Below are positions 5,275 to 11,614 of a stretch of DNA of 11,614 nucleotides, one piece after another. Each line of letters begins with the position of its first letter. Positions within the stretch are counted from its first letter, which is position 1. The notes under the pieces are model-generated. The model saw only the letters and a list, made by a program, of their open reading frames with translations, had not been told where the DNA came from and made no database searches. The stretch lies in contig CANJOX010000062.1 in assembly GCA_947475795.1 (NCBI GenBank), positions 1-11,614 of the forward strand, in the 5' to 3' direction. The DNA is from Gemmatimonadota bacterium. Its GTDB lineage: Bacteria > Gemmatimonadota > Gemmatimonadetes > Gemmatimonadales > Gemmatimonadaceae. Both the position numbers and the translations under genes were made by a program.

Positions 5275-8200
5275 GTGAAGGCACTGATTCATTTTGCGCT
5301 GCACCGGCGGAGCATCGTCGTCGGCGCCACGTTGGCGCTCATGGCCGCGGGGCTGTATGCGCTGCAGCACATCGCCTTCGACGCCTTCCCCGACCTGACG
5401 GGGACGCGCGTCGAAGTGATCACGGTGGCCCCCGGGATGGCGCCGGAGGAAGTGGAGCGGCTGGTCACGTATCCCATCGAGTCGTCGCTCATGGGGGTCC
5501 CCGACGCCGAAGGGGTGCGGTCGGTCTCGAAGTTTGGCCTCTCGCTGGTCACGGTGCCGTTCCCCGACGATGTCGACGTGTACTTCGCGCGGCAACTCGT
5601 GCAGCAGCGGCTCAACGACGCCAAGGGGGCACTGCCCGCCGGCGTGGAATCCGCGCTCGGCCCCGTCTCGACCCCGATGGGAGAGCTGTACCAGTACGTG
5701 CTCACCAGCGACTCGCTCTCGCTGACCGAACTGAAGACGCTGCACGACTACACCATCCGCCCGCGGCTGCGCACCGTGCCGGGTGTGTCCGAGGTGAACT
5801 CGTGGGGGGGGCTCACGGAGCGGGTCGAGGTGATCGTCGACCCGGCCAAGCTTGCGGCGCGCCGTCTCACCGTGGCCGACGTACATGACGCGCTCGCCCG
5901 GAACACGCTCGCCTTCGGTGGCAGCTATCTCGAACAGGGCGGGGAACGCTACACCTTGCGCGGCCTCGGGCGCGTCGAGAGCACGGACGATGTGCTCCGC
6001 GTGCAGGTGGGCGCGGCGAACGGGGCGCCCGTGCGGGTGGGCGACGTGGCCACGGTCGTGCTCGGGGCGCTGCCACGCAATGGCGCCGTGACGCACGATG
6101 GCAAGGAAGAGGTGGTGAGCGGGATGGTGCTCAAGCTGCAGGGTGCCGACTCGCGCGATGTCATCACGCGGGTCCGCGCGCGGATGGCGGAGATTCAGCG
6201 GGCGCTGCCGCCCGGGGTGACGATCACGCCGTTCTACGATCAGACCGATCTGGTGGCGCGCACCACGGGCACGATCGTGAAAAACCTGGTGGAGGGAGGG
6301 CTGCTCGTCATCGCCGTGCTCTTCCTGTTCCTGCGGAACGTGCGCGCCGCCTTGATCGTCGCCTCGGTCATTCCGATTTCCATGCTGATGGCGTTCATCG
6401 GCATGGCGCTGTTCGGCTATTCGGCCAATCTCATGAGCCTCGGCGCGCTCGACTTCGGCCTCATCGTCGACGCGTCGATCGTGATGATCGAGAGTTTCAT
6501 CCGCCGCATGGAATCGCATCACGACACGCATCGGCTGGGACTCTTCGAGCGGGCCGCGGTCGAAGTGGGGCGTCCGATCCTGTTCGGTATCGCCATCATC
6601 GTGGCGGTGTACATCCCGATCTTCACGCTGGATGGGATGGAAGGACGCATGTTCAAGCCCATGGCGTTTACCGTGGTGTGCGCCGTGCTCGGCTCGCTGT
6701 TTCTGGCCCTCACGTATGTACCGGCGGTGGCGTCCTGGGCGCTGCGCCATGGCGAGGCGGCACCGGCGCCGTGGCTCACGCGGCTCACGGCGCGCTATCG
6801 GGGGCTACTGGCAGCCGTCCTCCGCCGCCCGCAGCCGCTGCTCATCGCGGCCGTCGTGCTCGTGGTGGTCGCGGTGGGTTCGTTGTCGCAGATCGGCACC
6901 GAATTCATGCCCAAGCTCGATGAAGGGTCGATTTTGATTACCACACGCCGTCTGCCCAGCGTGGGCCTCGAGGATGCCACGAAGCTGTCGCTGGCGGCCG
7001 AGCGCATCGTCAAACAGTTCCCCGAAGTGGTGACCGTGGTGACGAAGGAAGGGCGCCCCGATCTGGCCACCGAAGCGATGGGGCTCTTCGAGGGCGACAT
7101 GTACGTCATCCTCAAACCGCAGAAGGAGTGGACCACGGCGGACGATCAGGAAGGGCTCGTGGCGGCCCTCGACTCGGCGCTCCGCGCCGTGCCCGGACTG
7201 TGGATCTCGTTCACGCAGCCGCTGGCCATGCGGCTCGACGAAGCCGAGAGCGGCATCAAAACGGACCTGGGCATCAAGGTGGTCGGCCCCGATCTCGCAC
7301 AAAATGAGGCCGTCGCGCAGCGGCTCGAGGCCATCGTGGCCGCCGTACCCGGCAACGCCGATGTCGCGGTGGAAATCGCCGACGGCAGCGGACAGGTCCG
7401 CATGGAGATCAAACGCGAGGCGCTGGCCCAGTACGGGCTGTCCGTGGCGGATGTCCGTGACGCGATCGAACTGGCGATGGGATCGCAGGTCGCGGCCGAA
7501 CTGATCGACGGTTTCCGTCGCGTGGGGATCGTGGTGCGGCTCCCGGCCGCGTCCCGCGAAGACGCGGCCTCGCTGGCGCGCCTGACTATCCGCGCCCCGG
7601 GAGGCGAGCGCGTCCCCCTCTCGGCGGTGGCCGAGGTGCAGACCACCACCGGCCCCGAGATGATCGGCCACGAAGACGCGCAGCGTCGCTCGCTCGTGTT
7701 GAGCAACGTGCGTGGGCGTGATCTGGGCAGCTTCGTGCAGGAGGTGCGGGCCCGCATCGCCCGTGACGTGGTGCTGCCGGCGGGGGTGTTTCTGGAGTGG
7801 GGTGGCCAGTACGAAAATCAGCAGCGCGCGATGTCGCGGCTCACGCTGGTGGTGCCCGGCGCGCTCCTGCTGATCTTCGGACTGCTCTATCTGTCGTTCC
7901 GGTCCATCCCGCAGGCGTTGCTGGTGCTCGCCAACGTCCCCTTCGCCCTCGTCGGCGGGGTGGCCGCGCTCTGGCTGCGTCAGCTCAATCTCAATCTGTC
8001 GGCGAGCATCGGCTTCATCGCCCTGTTCGGCATTGCGGTGCTCAACGGCGTCGTGATGGTCGAACACCTCAACCACCTGCGGCACGCGCCCGACGCCGAC
8101 GGCCGCTCGGTGCTCGATCGCGTGCTCCTGGGCGCCACCGACCGGCTCCGCCCCGTGCTGATGACCGCGCTGGTGGCCAGCCTCGGCTTCGTGCCGATGG

Positions 8201-8367
8201 CCTTGAGTACGAGTCCCGGCAGCGAGGTGCAGCGTCCGCTGGCCAGCGTCGTGATCGGGGGGCTGATCACCAGCACGATTCTCACACTGTTCGTGCTCCC
8301 CGTGCTGTACGGCTGGCTCGACACCCGGCGGGACGCGGCAATGGCTGGCGCCAAGGCCGACCGGTGA
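5275..8367 (+). CDS. czcA: Heavy-metal efflux RND pump, CzcA family
   Basis: This 1030-residue inner-membrane proton/metal antiporter has the usual HME-RND length. The N-terminal helix (IVVGATLALMAAGLYAL) leads to FDAFPDLT and the conserved VTYPIES and VNSWGG periplasmic motifs. Membrane helices cluster at about 340-520 and 850-1015, separated by the second large periplasmic part. In helix TM4, DFGLIVDASIVMIES carries D393, D399 and E406, spaced like the proton-relay D402, D408 and E415 of CzcA. The three copper-binding methionines of CusA align with T556, E606 and E656, and LDEAESG resembles the CzcA FNELISG. The pump is therefore probably for divalent cations (Co, Zn, Cd or Ni), not Cu/Ag; this alignment was made from memory. 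GTG 5275 is chosen for its GGAG site and family fit. It forms a complete tripartite operon with the two genes before it. Confidence 0.93.
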   Translation: MKALIHFALHRRSIVVGATLALMAAGLYALQHIAFDAFPDLTGTRVEVITVAPGMAPEEVERLVTYPIESSLMGVPDAEGVRSVSKFGLSLVTVPFPDDVDVYFARQLVQQRLNDAKGALPAGVESALGPVSTPMGELYQYVLTSDSLSLTELKTLHDYTIRPRLRTVPGVSEVNSWGGLTERVEVIVDPAKLAARRLTVADVHDALARNTLAFGGSYLEQGGERYTLRGLGRVESTDDVLRVQVGAANGAPVRVGDVATVVLGALPRNGAVTHDGKEEVVSGMVLKLQGADSRDVITRVRARMAEIQRALPPGVTITPFYDQTDLVARTTGTIVKNLVEGGLLVIAVLFLFLRNVRAALIVASVIPISMLMAFIGMALFGYSANLMSLGALDFGLIVDASIVMIESFIRRMESHHDTHRLGLFERAAVEVGRPILFGIAIIVAVYIPIFTLDGMEGRMFKPMAFTVVCAVLGSLFLALTYVPAVASWALRHGEAAPAPWLTRLTARYRGLLAAVLRRPQPLLIAAVVLVVVAVGSLSQIGTEFMPKLDEGSILITTRRLPSVGLEDATKLSLAAERIVKQFPEVVTVVTKEGRPDLATEAMGLFEGDMYVILKPQKEWTTADDQEGLVAALDSALRAVPGLWISFTQPLAMRLDEAESGIKTDLGIKVVGPDLAQNEAVAQRLEAIVAAVPGNADVAVEIADGSGQVRMEIKREALAQYGLSVADVRDAIELAMGSQVAAELIDGFRRVGIVVRLPAASREDAASLARLTIRAPGGERVPLSAVAEVQTTTGPEMIGHEDAQRRSLVLSNVRGRDLGSFVQEVRARIARDVVLPAGVFLEWGGQYENQQRAMSRLTLVVPGALLLIFGLLYLSFRSIPQALLVLANVPFALVGGVAALWLRQLNLNLSASIGFIALFGIAVLNGVVMVEHLNHLRHAPDADGRSVLDRVLLGATDRLRPVLMTALVASLGFVPMALSTSPGSEVQRPLASVVIGGLITSTILTLFVLPVLYGWLDTRRDAAMAGAKADR

Positions 8368-8407
8368 TCATTTTTTCATCGACTGGACACCCTCTGACCC
8401 CGAGACG

Positions 8408-8653
8408 ATGAATTCGCCCACCAGCCGCCCGCCGCAGAAGCTGCGCAAGCAGTACGCGAACACCGCGTATCCCCTCGTGGTCCTGAAGTTCGAGGACGGA
8501 CACGAGATCAAGGTCTACCAGAACACCGGCAAGGTGTTCGACGTGTGGGCGGGCGAGACCGTCAAGATCATGGCGATGTACGACCCCACGTCGAAGGACT
8601 GGGAGCTGGTGGAAGCGAAGAAGAGCGACACCTTCGAGGACGCCGCAGACTGA
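8408..8653 (+). CDS. Unrecognised small acidic protein (81 residues)
   Basis: I do not recognise this gene. It encodes 81 residues with a basic N-terminal tail (about 1-16, PPQKLRKQY) and a central region likely to be beta-strand. That region alternates hydrophobic and polar residues (YPLVVLKFEDG, HEIKVYQNTGKVFDVW, ETVKIMAMYD, DWELVEAKK) and would suit a small barrel or SH3/OB-like fold. The tail is acidic (DTFEDAAD). It has no Cys, one His, no signal peptide and no membrane segment, so it should be cytoplasmic. Codon use resembles the neighbours. It starts 40 bases after the pump gene and its stop lies 14 bases before the psuG start, so it may share a transcript with either. The Shine-Dalgarno site is weak (CGAGACG before ATG). 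The six-T run at 8371-8376 before it is not backed by a clear stem. Confidence 0.7.
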   Translation: MNSPTSRPPQKLRKQYANTAYPLVVLKFEDGHEIKVYQNTGKVFDVWAGETVKIMAMYDPTSKDWELVEAKKSDTFEDAAD

Positions 8654-8667
8654 CGCCCGAGCGCCGG

Positions 8668-9588
8668 GTGCGGACGCGCAGCACCGCCGTGATCGAGGCC
8701 GCGTTCGCGCGCGGCGGCGCGGTCGTCGCCCTCGAAAGCTCCGTTCTCGCCCAAGGGCTCCTGCCGCCGCACAATCGTGAGGCGGCCGCGCGCATGATGG
8801 CCGCCGTCGAGGCGGCCGGCGCGACGCCCGCCATCACCGCGATCGTGCGCGGCGTGCCGTCGTTCGGCCTCGAGCCCGATGACCTCGAGCGCTTTCTGGC
8901 CCGCACCGGTGTGCGGAAGGTGTCCGCCCGCGATCTCGGCATCGCCGTGGCGCAGCAGGCCGACGGCGCCACCACCGTCGCCGGTACGCTTGCCCTGTGC
9001 GCGCTGGCCGGCATCGAGGTGTTCGCCACGGGCGGCATCGGGGGCGTGCACCGCGACGCCCCGTTCGACGAATCAGCCGATCTGGTGGAGCTGGCGCGCA
9101 CGCCGGTGATCGTGGTGTGCGCGGGGGCCAAGTCCATCCTCGACCTGCCGGCCACGCTGGAGCGGCTCGAGACCCTTGGGGTACCGGTGGTGGGCTATCG
9201 CACCCGCGAACTCCCCGGCTTCTTCTCGGTGCACACGGGGCTGATGCTGACCGCCTCGCTCGACACGCCGGCGCAGATCGCCGACGCGTGGCGCGCGCAC
9301 CGGGCCATGGGGTGCCGCGGGGCCATGCTGGTGGTCCAGCCGCCGCCGGCCGATGTCGCCCTCCCCGAGGACTTGGTCGATCAGGCCACCGTCGCGGCGC
9401 TGGCGGCGGCGTCCGCCGCCGGCGTGCGTGGTGGGGCGGTCACGCCGTTCCTGCTTGCCGACATCCAGCAGCGCACCGCCGGGCGCTCCGTGACCGCGAA
9501 TCTGGCCTTGCTCGAGCAGAATGCCGCCCTCGCCGGTCAGATCGCCGTGGCGCTGGCCGCCGCCCGCGTCGAGGCGGCAGCGCCATGA
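8668..9588 (+). CDS. psuG: Pseudouridine-5'-phosphate glycosidase
   Basis: This 306-residue enzyme reversibly splits the C-C bond of pseudouridine 5'-phosphate into uracil and ribose 5-phosphate, in the cytoplasm, during degradation of modified RNA nucleosides. Family signatures are strong: VVALESS, KVSARDLG, ATTVAGT, FATGGIGGVHR, FDESADLVELA, VVCAGAKSILDLPATLE, TPFLLADI and SVTANLALLEQNA. The catalytic lysine is K155 in AGAKS (K166 in E. coli), with E23, D138 and N278 matching E31, D149 and N289. The GTG at 8668 gives the family length and starts about 18 residues before VVALES. The open frame extends upstream to an ATG at 8545, but that part overlaps the preceding gene and looks non-coding. 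No Shine-Dalgarno site is obvious; a CTG at 8650 overlapping the previous stop is a remote alternative. The usual partner, pseudouridine kinase PsuK, is not in the window. Confidence 0.93.
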   Translation: MRTRSTAVIEAAFARGGAVVALESSVLAQGLLPPHNREAAARMMAAVEAAGATPAITAIVRGVPSFGLEPDDLERFLARTGVRKVSARDLGIAVAQQADGATTVAGTLALCALAGIEVFATGGIGGVHRDAPFDESADLVELARTPVIVVCAGAKSILDLPATLERLETLGVPVVGYRTRELPGFFSVHTGLMLTASLDTPAQIADAWRAHRAMGCRGAMLVVQPPPADVALPEDLVDQATVAALAAASAAGVRGGAVTPFLLADIQQRTAGRSVTANLALLEQNAALAGQIAVALAAARVEAAAP

Positions 9589-9603
9589 CGGCAGCGCCAT
9601 GAC
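9576..9603 (+). repeat. 14-bp perfect tandem duplication at the psuG end
   Basis: GGCAGCGCCATGAC at 9576-9589 is repeated exactly at 9590-9603, and the period continues for four more bases (GGCA). The first copy holds the psuG stop TGA (9586-9588) within ATGA, and the second copy repeats the ATGA outside the gene. It looks like a replication-slippage duplication. The second ATG (9599) opens a 32-codon frame without family features or a Shine-Dalgarno site, which I do not call as a gene. Confidence 0.85.
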
Positions 9604-9613
9604 GGCATCACGC

Positions 9614-9643
9614 GTGAACCAAGTACGTTGTGCATGGTACTAT
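9614..9643 (+). promoter_or_regulatory. Candidate promoter for the TPR/M16 gene pair
   Basis: The spacer after psuG is noticeably richer in A and T than its surroundings. TACTAT at 9638-9643 resembles a -10 box (4 of 6), with a poor GTGAAC at 9614-9619 18 bases upstream as -35. A 5-bp inverted repeat, AGTAC at 9622-9626 and GTACT at 9637-9641, overlaps the -10 region. This is suggestive only. Confidence 0.3.
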
Positions 9644-9662
9644 CCGGTAACCCGCTCGCTCC

Positions 9663-9668
9663 GGAGGT
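9663..9668 (+). promoter_or_regulatory. Strong Shine-Dalgarno site of the TPR gene
   Basis: GGAGGT at 9663-9668 lies 10 bases before the ATG at 9679. It is the best ribosome binding site in the window and contrasts with the apparently leaderless starts of the response regulator and the efflux channel. It fixes the TPR gene start. Confidence 0.7.
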
Positions 9669-9678
9669 CTGACACCAC

Positions 9679-10833
9679 ATGCCCACCCCGTTCCTGAGTT
9701 CCGAGGAATACGACGAGCGTGCTCACGCCCTGTACGACGAGGGCAAGTACGACGAGGCGCTCGTGTTGCTGCGTGAGGCCGTGGCGCTGTACCCCAGCGC
9801 CGTCGAGCTGCACGTGGGTTTCGGCTATGCGCGACTGGCCCGTGAGGAGTACGCCTGGGCGCGGCGCAGCTTCGAGGACGCACTCGTGCTCGACCCCGAT
9901 CACGAGGATGCACTGGCCGGACTCGGTGAGGTCCTGCTCAAGTTCGGACAGGTGGACGCCGGGCTGCGCACCTTCGAGCGTACCGTCACGCTGGGCTACG
10001 AGGACGACGTCGATCTCATGCTGCAGATCGGCCGCGCGCTCTTCCGCGAAGGGTTTGTGGACGTATCGCTCGCCTACTTCGAGCGGGCCGTGGCGCACGC
10101 CGCCGACTCGGCCGAAGCGGTGGCCTGTTTGGGCTACGCGCAGCATCGCCTGCTGCGGGACCCCGAAGCGATCGCCTCGCTGCGCCACGCGCTCGCGCTC
10201 GATCCGCAGTTCGCCGAGGCGCGCGTGTATCTCGCCAACCTCATGTACGATGCCGGCGATCTCGACGAGGCGCTCGTCGAGTTCGAAAAGACCTCGCCAC
10301 AGGACCACTGGGACGAGCTGGGGATCTGGCGTCTCGTCGAGCTCAAGAAGTCGGCGTACAAGCTGGATGACACCGACGGCGAGCTGAAGCCGTGGGAGCT
10401 GCGTCTGATCGAACTCGCCGGGGAAACGGACGACATCGACGATCTCCTCGAGGAAGTCGAGCAGTCGCTCTTCGAGCAGGACACCGCCGACCTCCCCGAG
10501 GAAAAGGAGCAGCTCGAGGCGCTGGGTACCTTGCTCACCGGCTTGGTGACGCAGCATCAGGGCGAACAAGCGGAACCAGCGTCCACCGACGTCCTTGCAG
10601 CCGAAACCACGCATCGCGTGGTCATGCGCGACGGCACGGTCTTCGAGGGCACCTGGGTCGCGATCGTGGAGTCGCTGCGCGATGCGCGTGATGCCGGTCG
10701 TCCGCTGCCCGAGTTCATGGCAGCCGAGGCGCGGCGCTACTACGGGGCCACGGGGATGTCCGTGGCGTCCGACGCGCCGGAGACGTTTCTCCGTGGCGGT
10801 GCCGACGCCGGAATGCTGCGGATCGTGCGCTAG
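9679..10833 (+). CDS. TPR-repeat protein with a distinct C-terminal domain
   Basis: This 384-residue, strongly acidic protein has no signal peptide or membrane segment. Residues about 9-206 hold roughly six tetratricopeptide repeats. Recognisable elements are ALYDEGKYDEALVLLREAVALYP, FEDALVLDPDHEDALAGLGEVLLKFG, FERAVAHAADSAEAVACLGYA and LRHALALDPQFAEARVYLA. Such repeats form a superhelical protein-binding scaffold. Residues about 207-300 are an acidic helical linker (ETDDIDDLLEEVEQ, LPEEKEQLE). Residues about 310-384 look like a separate compact domain, with HRVVMRDGTVFEGTWVAIVE, then PEFMAAEARRYYGATG and a closing TFLRGGADAGMLRIVR; I cannot name its family. The ATG is fixed by a good Shine-Dalgarno site. 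The TAG overlaps the GTG of the M16 peptidase by one base, so the two are probably cotranscribed and coupled. A partner or assembly role is likely; the specific function is unknown. Confidence 0.85.
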   Translation: MPTPFLSSEEYDERAHALYDEGKYDEALVLLREAVALYPSAVELHVGFGYARLAREEYAWARRSFEDALVLDPDHEDALAGLGEVLLKFGQVDAGLRTFERTVTLGYEDDVDLMLQIGRALFREGFVDVSLAYFERAVAHAADSAEAVACLGYAQHRLLRDPEAIASLRHALALDPQFAEARVYLANLMYDAGDLDEALVEFEKTSPQDHWDELGIWRLVELKKSAYKLDDTDGELKPWELRLIELAGETDDIDDLLEEVEQSLFEQDTADLPEEKEQLEALGTLLTGLVTQHQGEQAEPASTDVLAAETTHRVVMRDGTVFEGTWVAIVESLRDARDAGRPLPEFMAAEARRYYGATGMSVASDAPETFLRGGADAGMLRIVR

Positions 10834-11614
10834 TGCGCGACGGGCTCGCGCTGCATCGCGACACGGTGCGTGAGGTCCTGCCGAACGGCCTCACGCTCCT
10901 CGTGCGCCGTGATCCGTCGGCGCCGGTGGTGTCCATCGTCACGCACGTGAAGGTCGGCTACTTCGACGAGCCCGACGACGTGGTCGGCATCGCCCATGTG
11001 CTCGAACACATGTTCTTCAAGGGCACCCCCACCCGCGGCGTCGGGCAGATCGCGCGCGAGACCAAGGCCTCCGGCGGCTATCTCAACGCGCATACGATCT
11101 ACGACCACACCACGTACTACACGGTGCTGCCGTCGTCGTCGTTCGAACAGGGGCTCGAGATCCAGTTCGATGCGTACGCCCGGTCGCTGATCGATGCCGA
11201 CGAACTCGCGCGCGAACTCGAAGTCATCATCGAGGAGACGAAACGCAAGCGCGACACGGCCTCGTCGATGGCGATCGAAACGCTGTATGCGGTGCTGCAC
11301 GACCGGCATCGCATCCGGCGCTGGCGCATGGGCGAAGAGGCGGGGCTGCGGGCGCTCACGCAGGACCAGCTCACGGCGTTCTACCATCGGTGGTACCGCC
11401 CCGACAACACGGTGCTCTGCATCGTCGGGGACGTGGACGTGGACCGGGTGCGGCAGGCCGTCGCCGCACGCCATGGACAGCTGGCGCCCGGCACGCCGGC
11501 CCGCGATCACGGCCCGGTCGAGACGGCGCTGCCCGGTTTTCGCCGGCGTGAGTGGAGCGGTGACATCGCGCAGCAGCACGTGGCCTTCGGGTGGCGTGCC
11601 CCGTCGCTGACGCA
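10833..11614 (+). CDS. M16 family zinc metallopeptidase (insulinase/pitrilysin-like), N-terminal part
   Basis: The gene runs off the end of the window; 260 residues are visible, about one M16 domain out of the usual two. The inverted zinc motif HxxEH is present as H55-V-L-E58-H59, followed by MFFKGT. The third metal ligand is probably E134 in EVIIEETKR, about 75 residues later, as the family requires. The block GGYLNAHTIYDHTTYYTVLP and the later FYHRWYRPDNTVLCIVGDVD are also typical. Catalytic residues are therefore intact. The GTG at 10833 overlaps the stop of the TPR gene (TAGTG) and puts the conserved VLPNGLTLLVRRD at about residue 15. No signal peptide is seen from this start, which suggests a cytoplasmic processing-peptidase-like enzyme, though many relatives are exported. 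The substrate is unknown; the coupled TPR protein may be a partner. Confidence 0.9.
   Translation, partial: MRDGLALHRDTVREVLPNGLTLLVRRDPSAPVVSIVTHVKVGYFDEPDDVVGIAHVLEHMFFKGTPTRGVGQIARETKASGGYLNAHTIYDHTTYYTVLPSSSFEQGLEIQFDAYARSLIDADELARELEVIIEETKRKRDTASSMAIETLYAVLHDRHRIRRWRMGEEAGLRALTQDQLTAFYHRWYRPDNTVLCIVGDVDVDRVRQAVAARHGQLAPGTPARDHGPVETALPGFRRREWSGDIAQQHVAFGWRAPSLT

Noticed and set aside
3744..8085. Long open frames on the - strand opposite the efflux genes (up to about 500 codons)
   Set aside because: They mirror the strong + strand genes in a high-GC sequence, are rich in His/Arg/Gly, and show no family motif.
8365..8381. Terminator after the pump gene at the T6 run
   Set aside because: No stable GC stem directly precedes the Ts; only weak TGATCA symmetry is present.
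8647..8656. AGACTGACGC shared with the bases just before the efflux channel ATG (2655-2664)
   Set aside because: The copy here spans the end of the small gene and has no TA at the right place or start codon at the right distance; a shared 10-mer is likely chance.
8545..8667. N-terminal extension of psuG to an ATG at 8545
   Set aside because: The added 41 residues are charged low-complexity sequence that overlaps the small gene in another frame; the family starts near the GTG at 8668.
9599..9697. 32-codon frame starting in the second copy of the 14-bp repeat
   Set aside because: There is no ribosome binding site or recognisable feature, and it runs through the promoter and Shine-Dalgarno region of the TPR gene.

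Overview
The window is one contiguous piece of a very GC-rich (about 70%) bacterial chromosome, densely packed with genes mostly on the + strand. It has GTG starts, overlapping genes, envelope-type efflux proteins and TPR/M16-peptidase genes. The gene style and a FliS-like protein suggest a Gram-negative, possibly flagellated soil or aquatic bacterium; my best guess is Gemmatimonadota (Gemmatimonas-like). That guess rests on general resemblance only, and no rRNA or marker gene is present to prove it. I see no tRNA, rRNA, IS element, CRISPR array or phage gene, and no gene-free stretch above 300 bases.

Region 1 (48-2148) is a two-component system: an OmpR/PhoB-type response regulator followed 7 bases later by a membrane histidine kinase. 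Region 2 (2159-2563, - strand) is a small FliS-like flagellin-chaperone gene convergent with the kinase. Both stop codons lie in one perfect 8-bp-stem hairpin, and a sigma28-like promoter candidate sits upstream of the gene. Region 3 (2665-8367) is a complete heavy-metal RND (HME-RND) tripartite efflux operon in the order outer-membrane channel, periplasmic adaptor lipoprotein, inner-membrane pump. The channel and adaptor overlap by 4 bases, and the adaptor and pump are 4 bases apart. Pump residues match the CzcA (divalent cation) type rather than the CusA (Cu/Ag) type. The two-component system is a plausible regulator of the pump by position, but no binding site proves it.

Region 4 (8408-9588) holds an unrecognised 81-residue acidic protein and psuG, pseudouridine-5'-phosphate glycosidase, with its catalytic residues intact but no kinase partner in view. 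The end of psuG carries a perfect 14-bp tandem duplication. Region 5 (9679-11614) has a promoter candidate and a strong Shine-Dalgarno site in front of a TPR protein with a distinct C-terminal domain. A one-base-overlapping M16 zinc peptidase follows and runs off the window end.

Nothing here is clearly a new multi-gene system. The points most worth a second look are the isolated FliS-like gene and its signals, the apparent leaderless promoters shared by the regulator and the efflux operon, the small orphan protein, the TPR C-terminal domain, and the duplicated psuG terminus.
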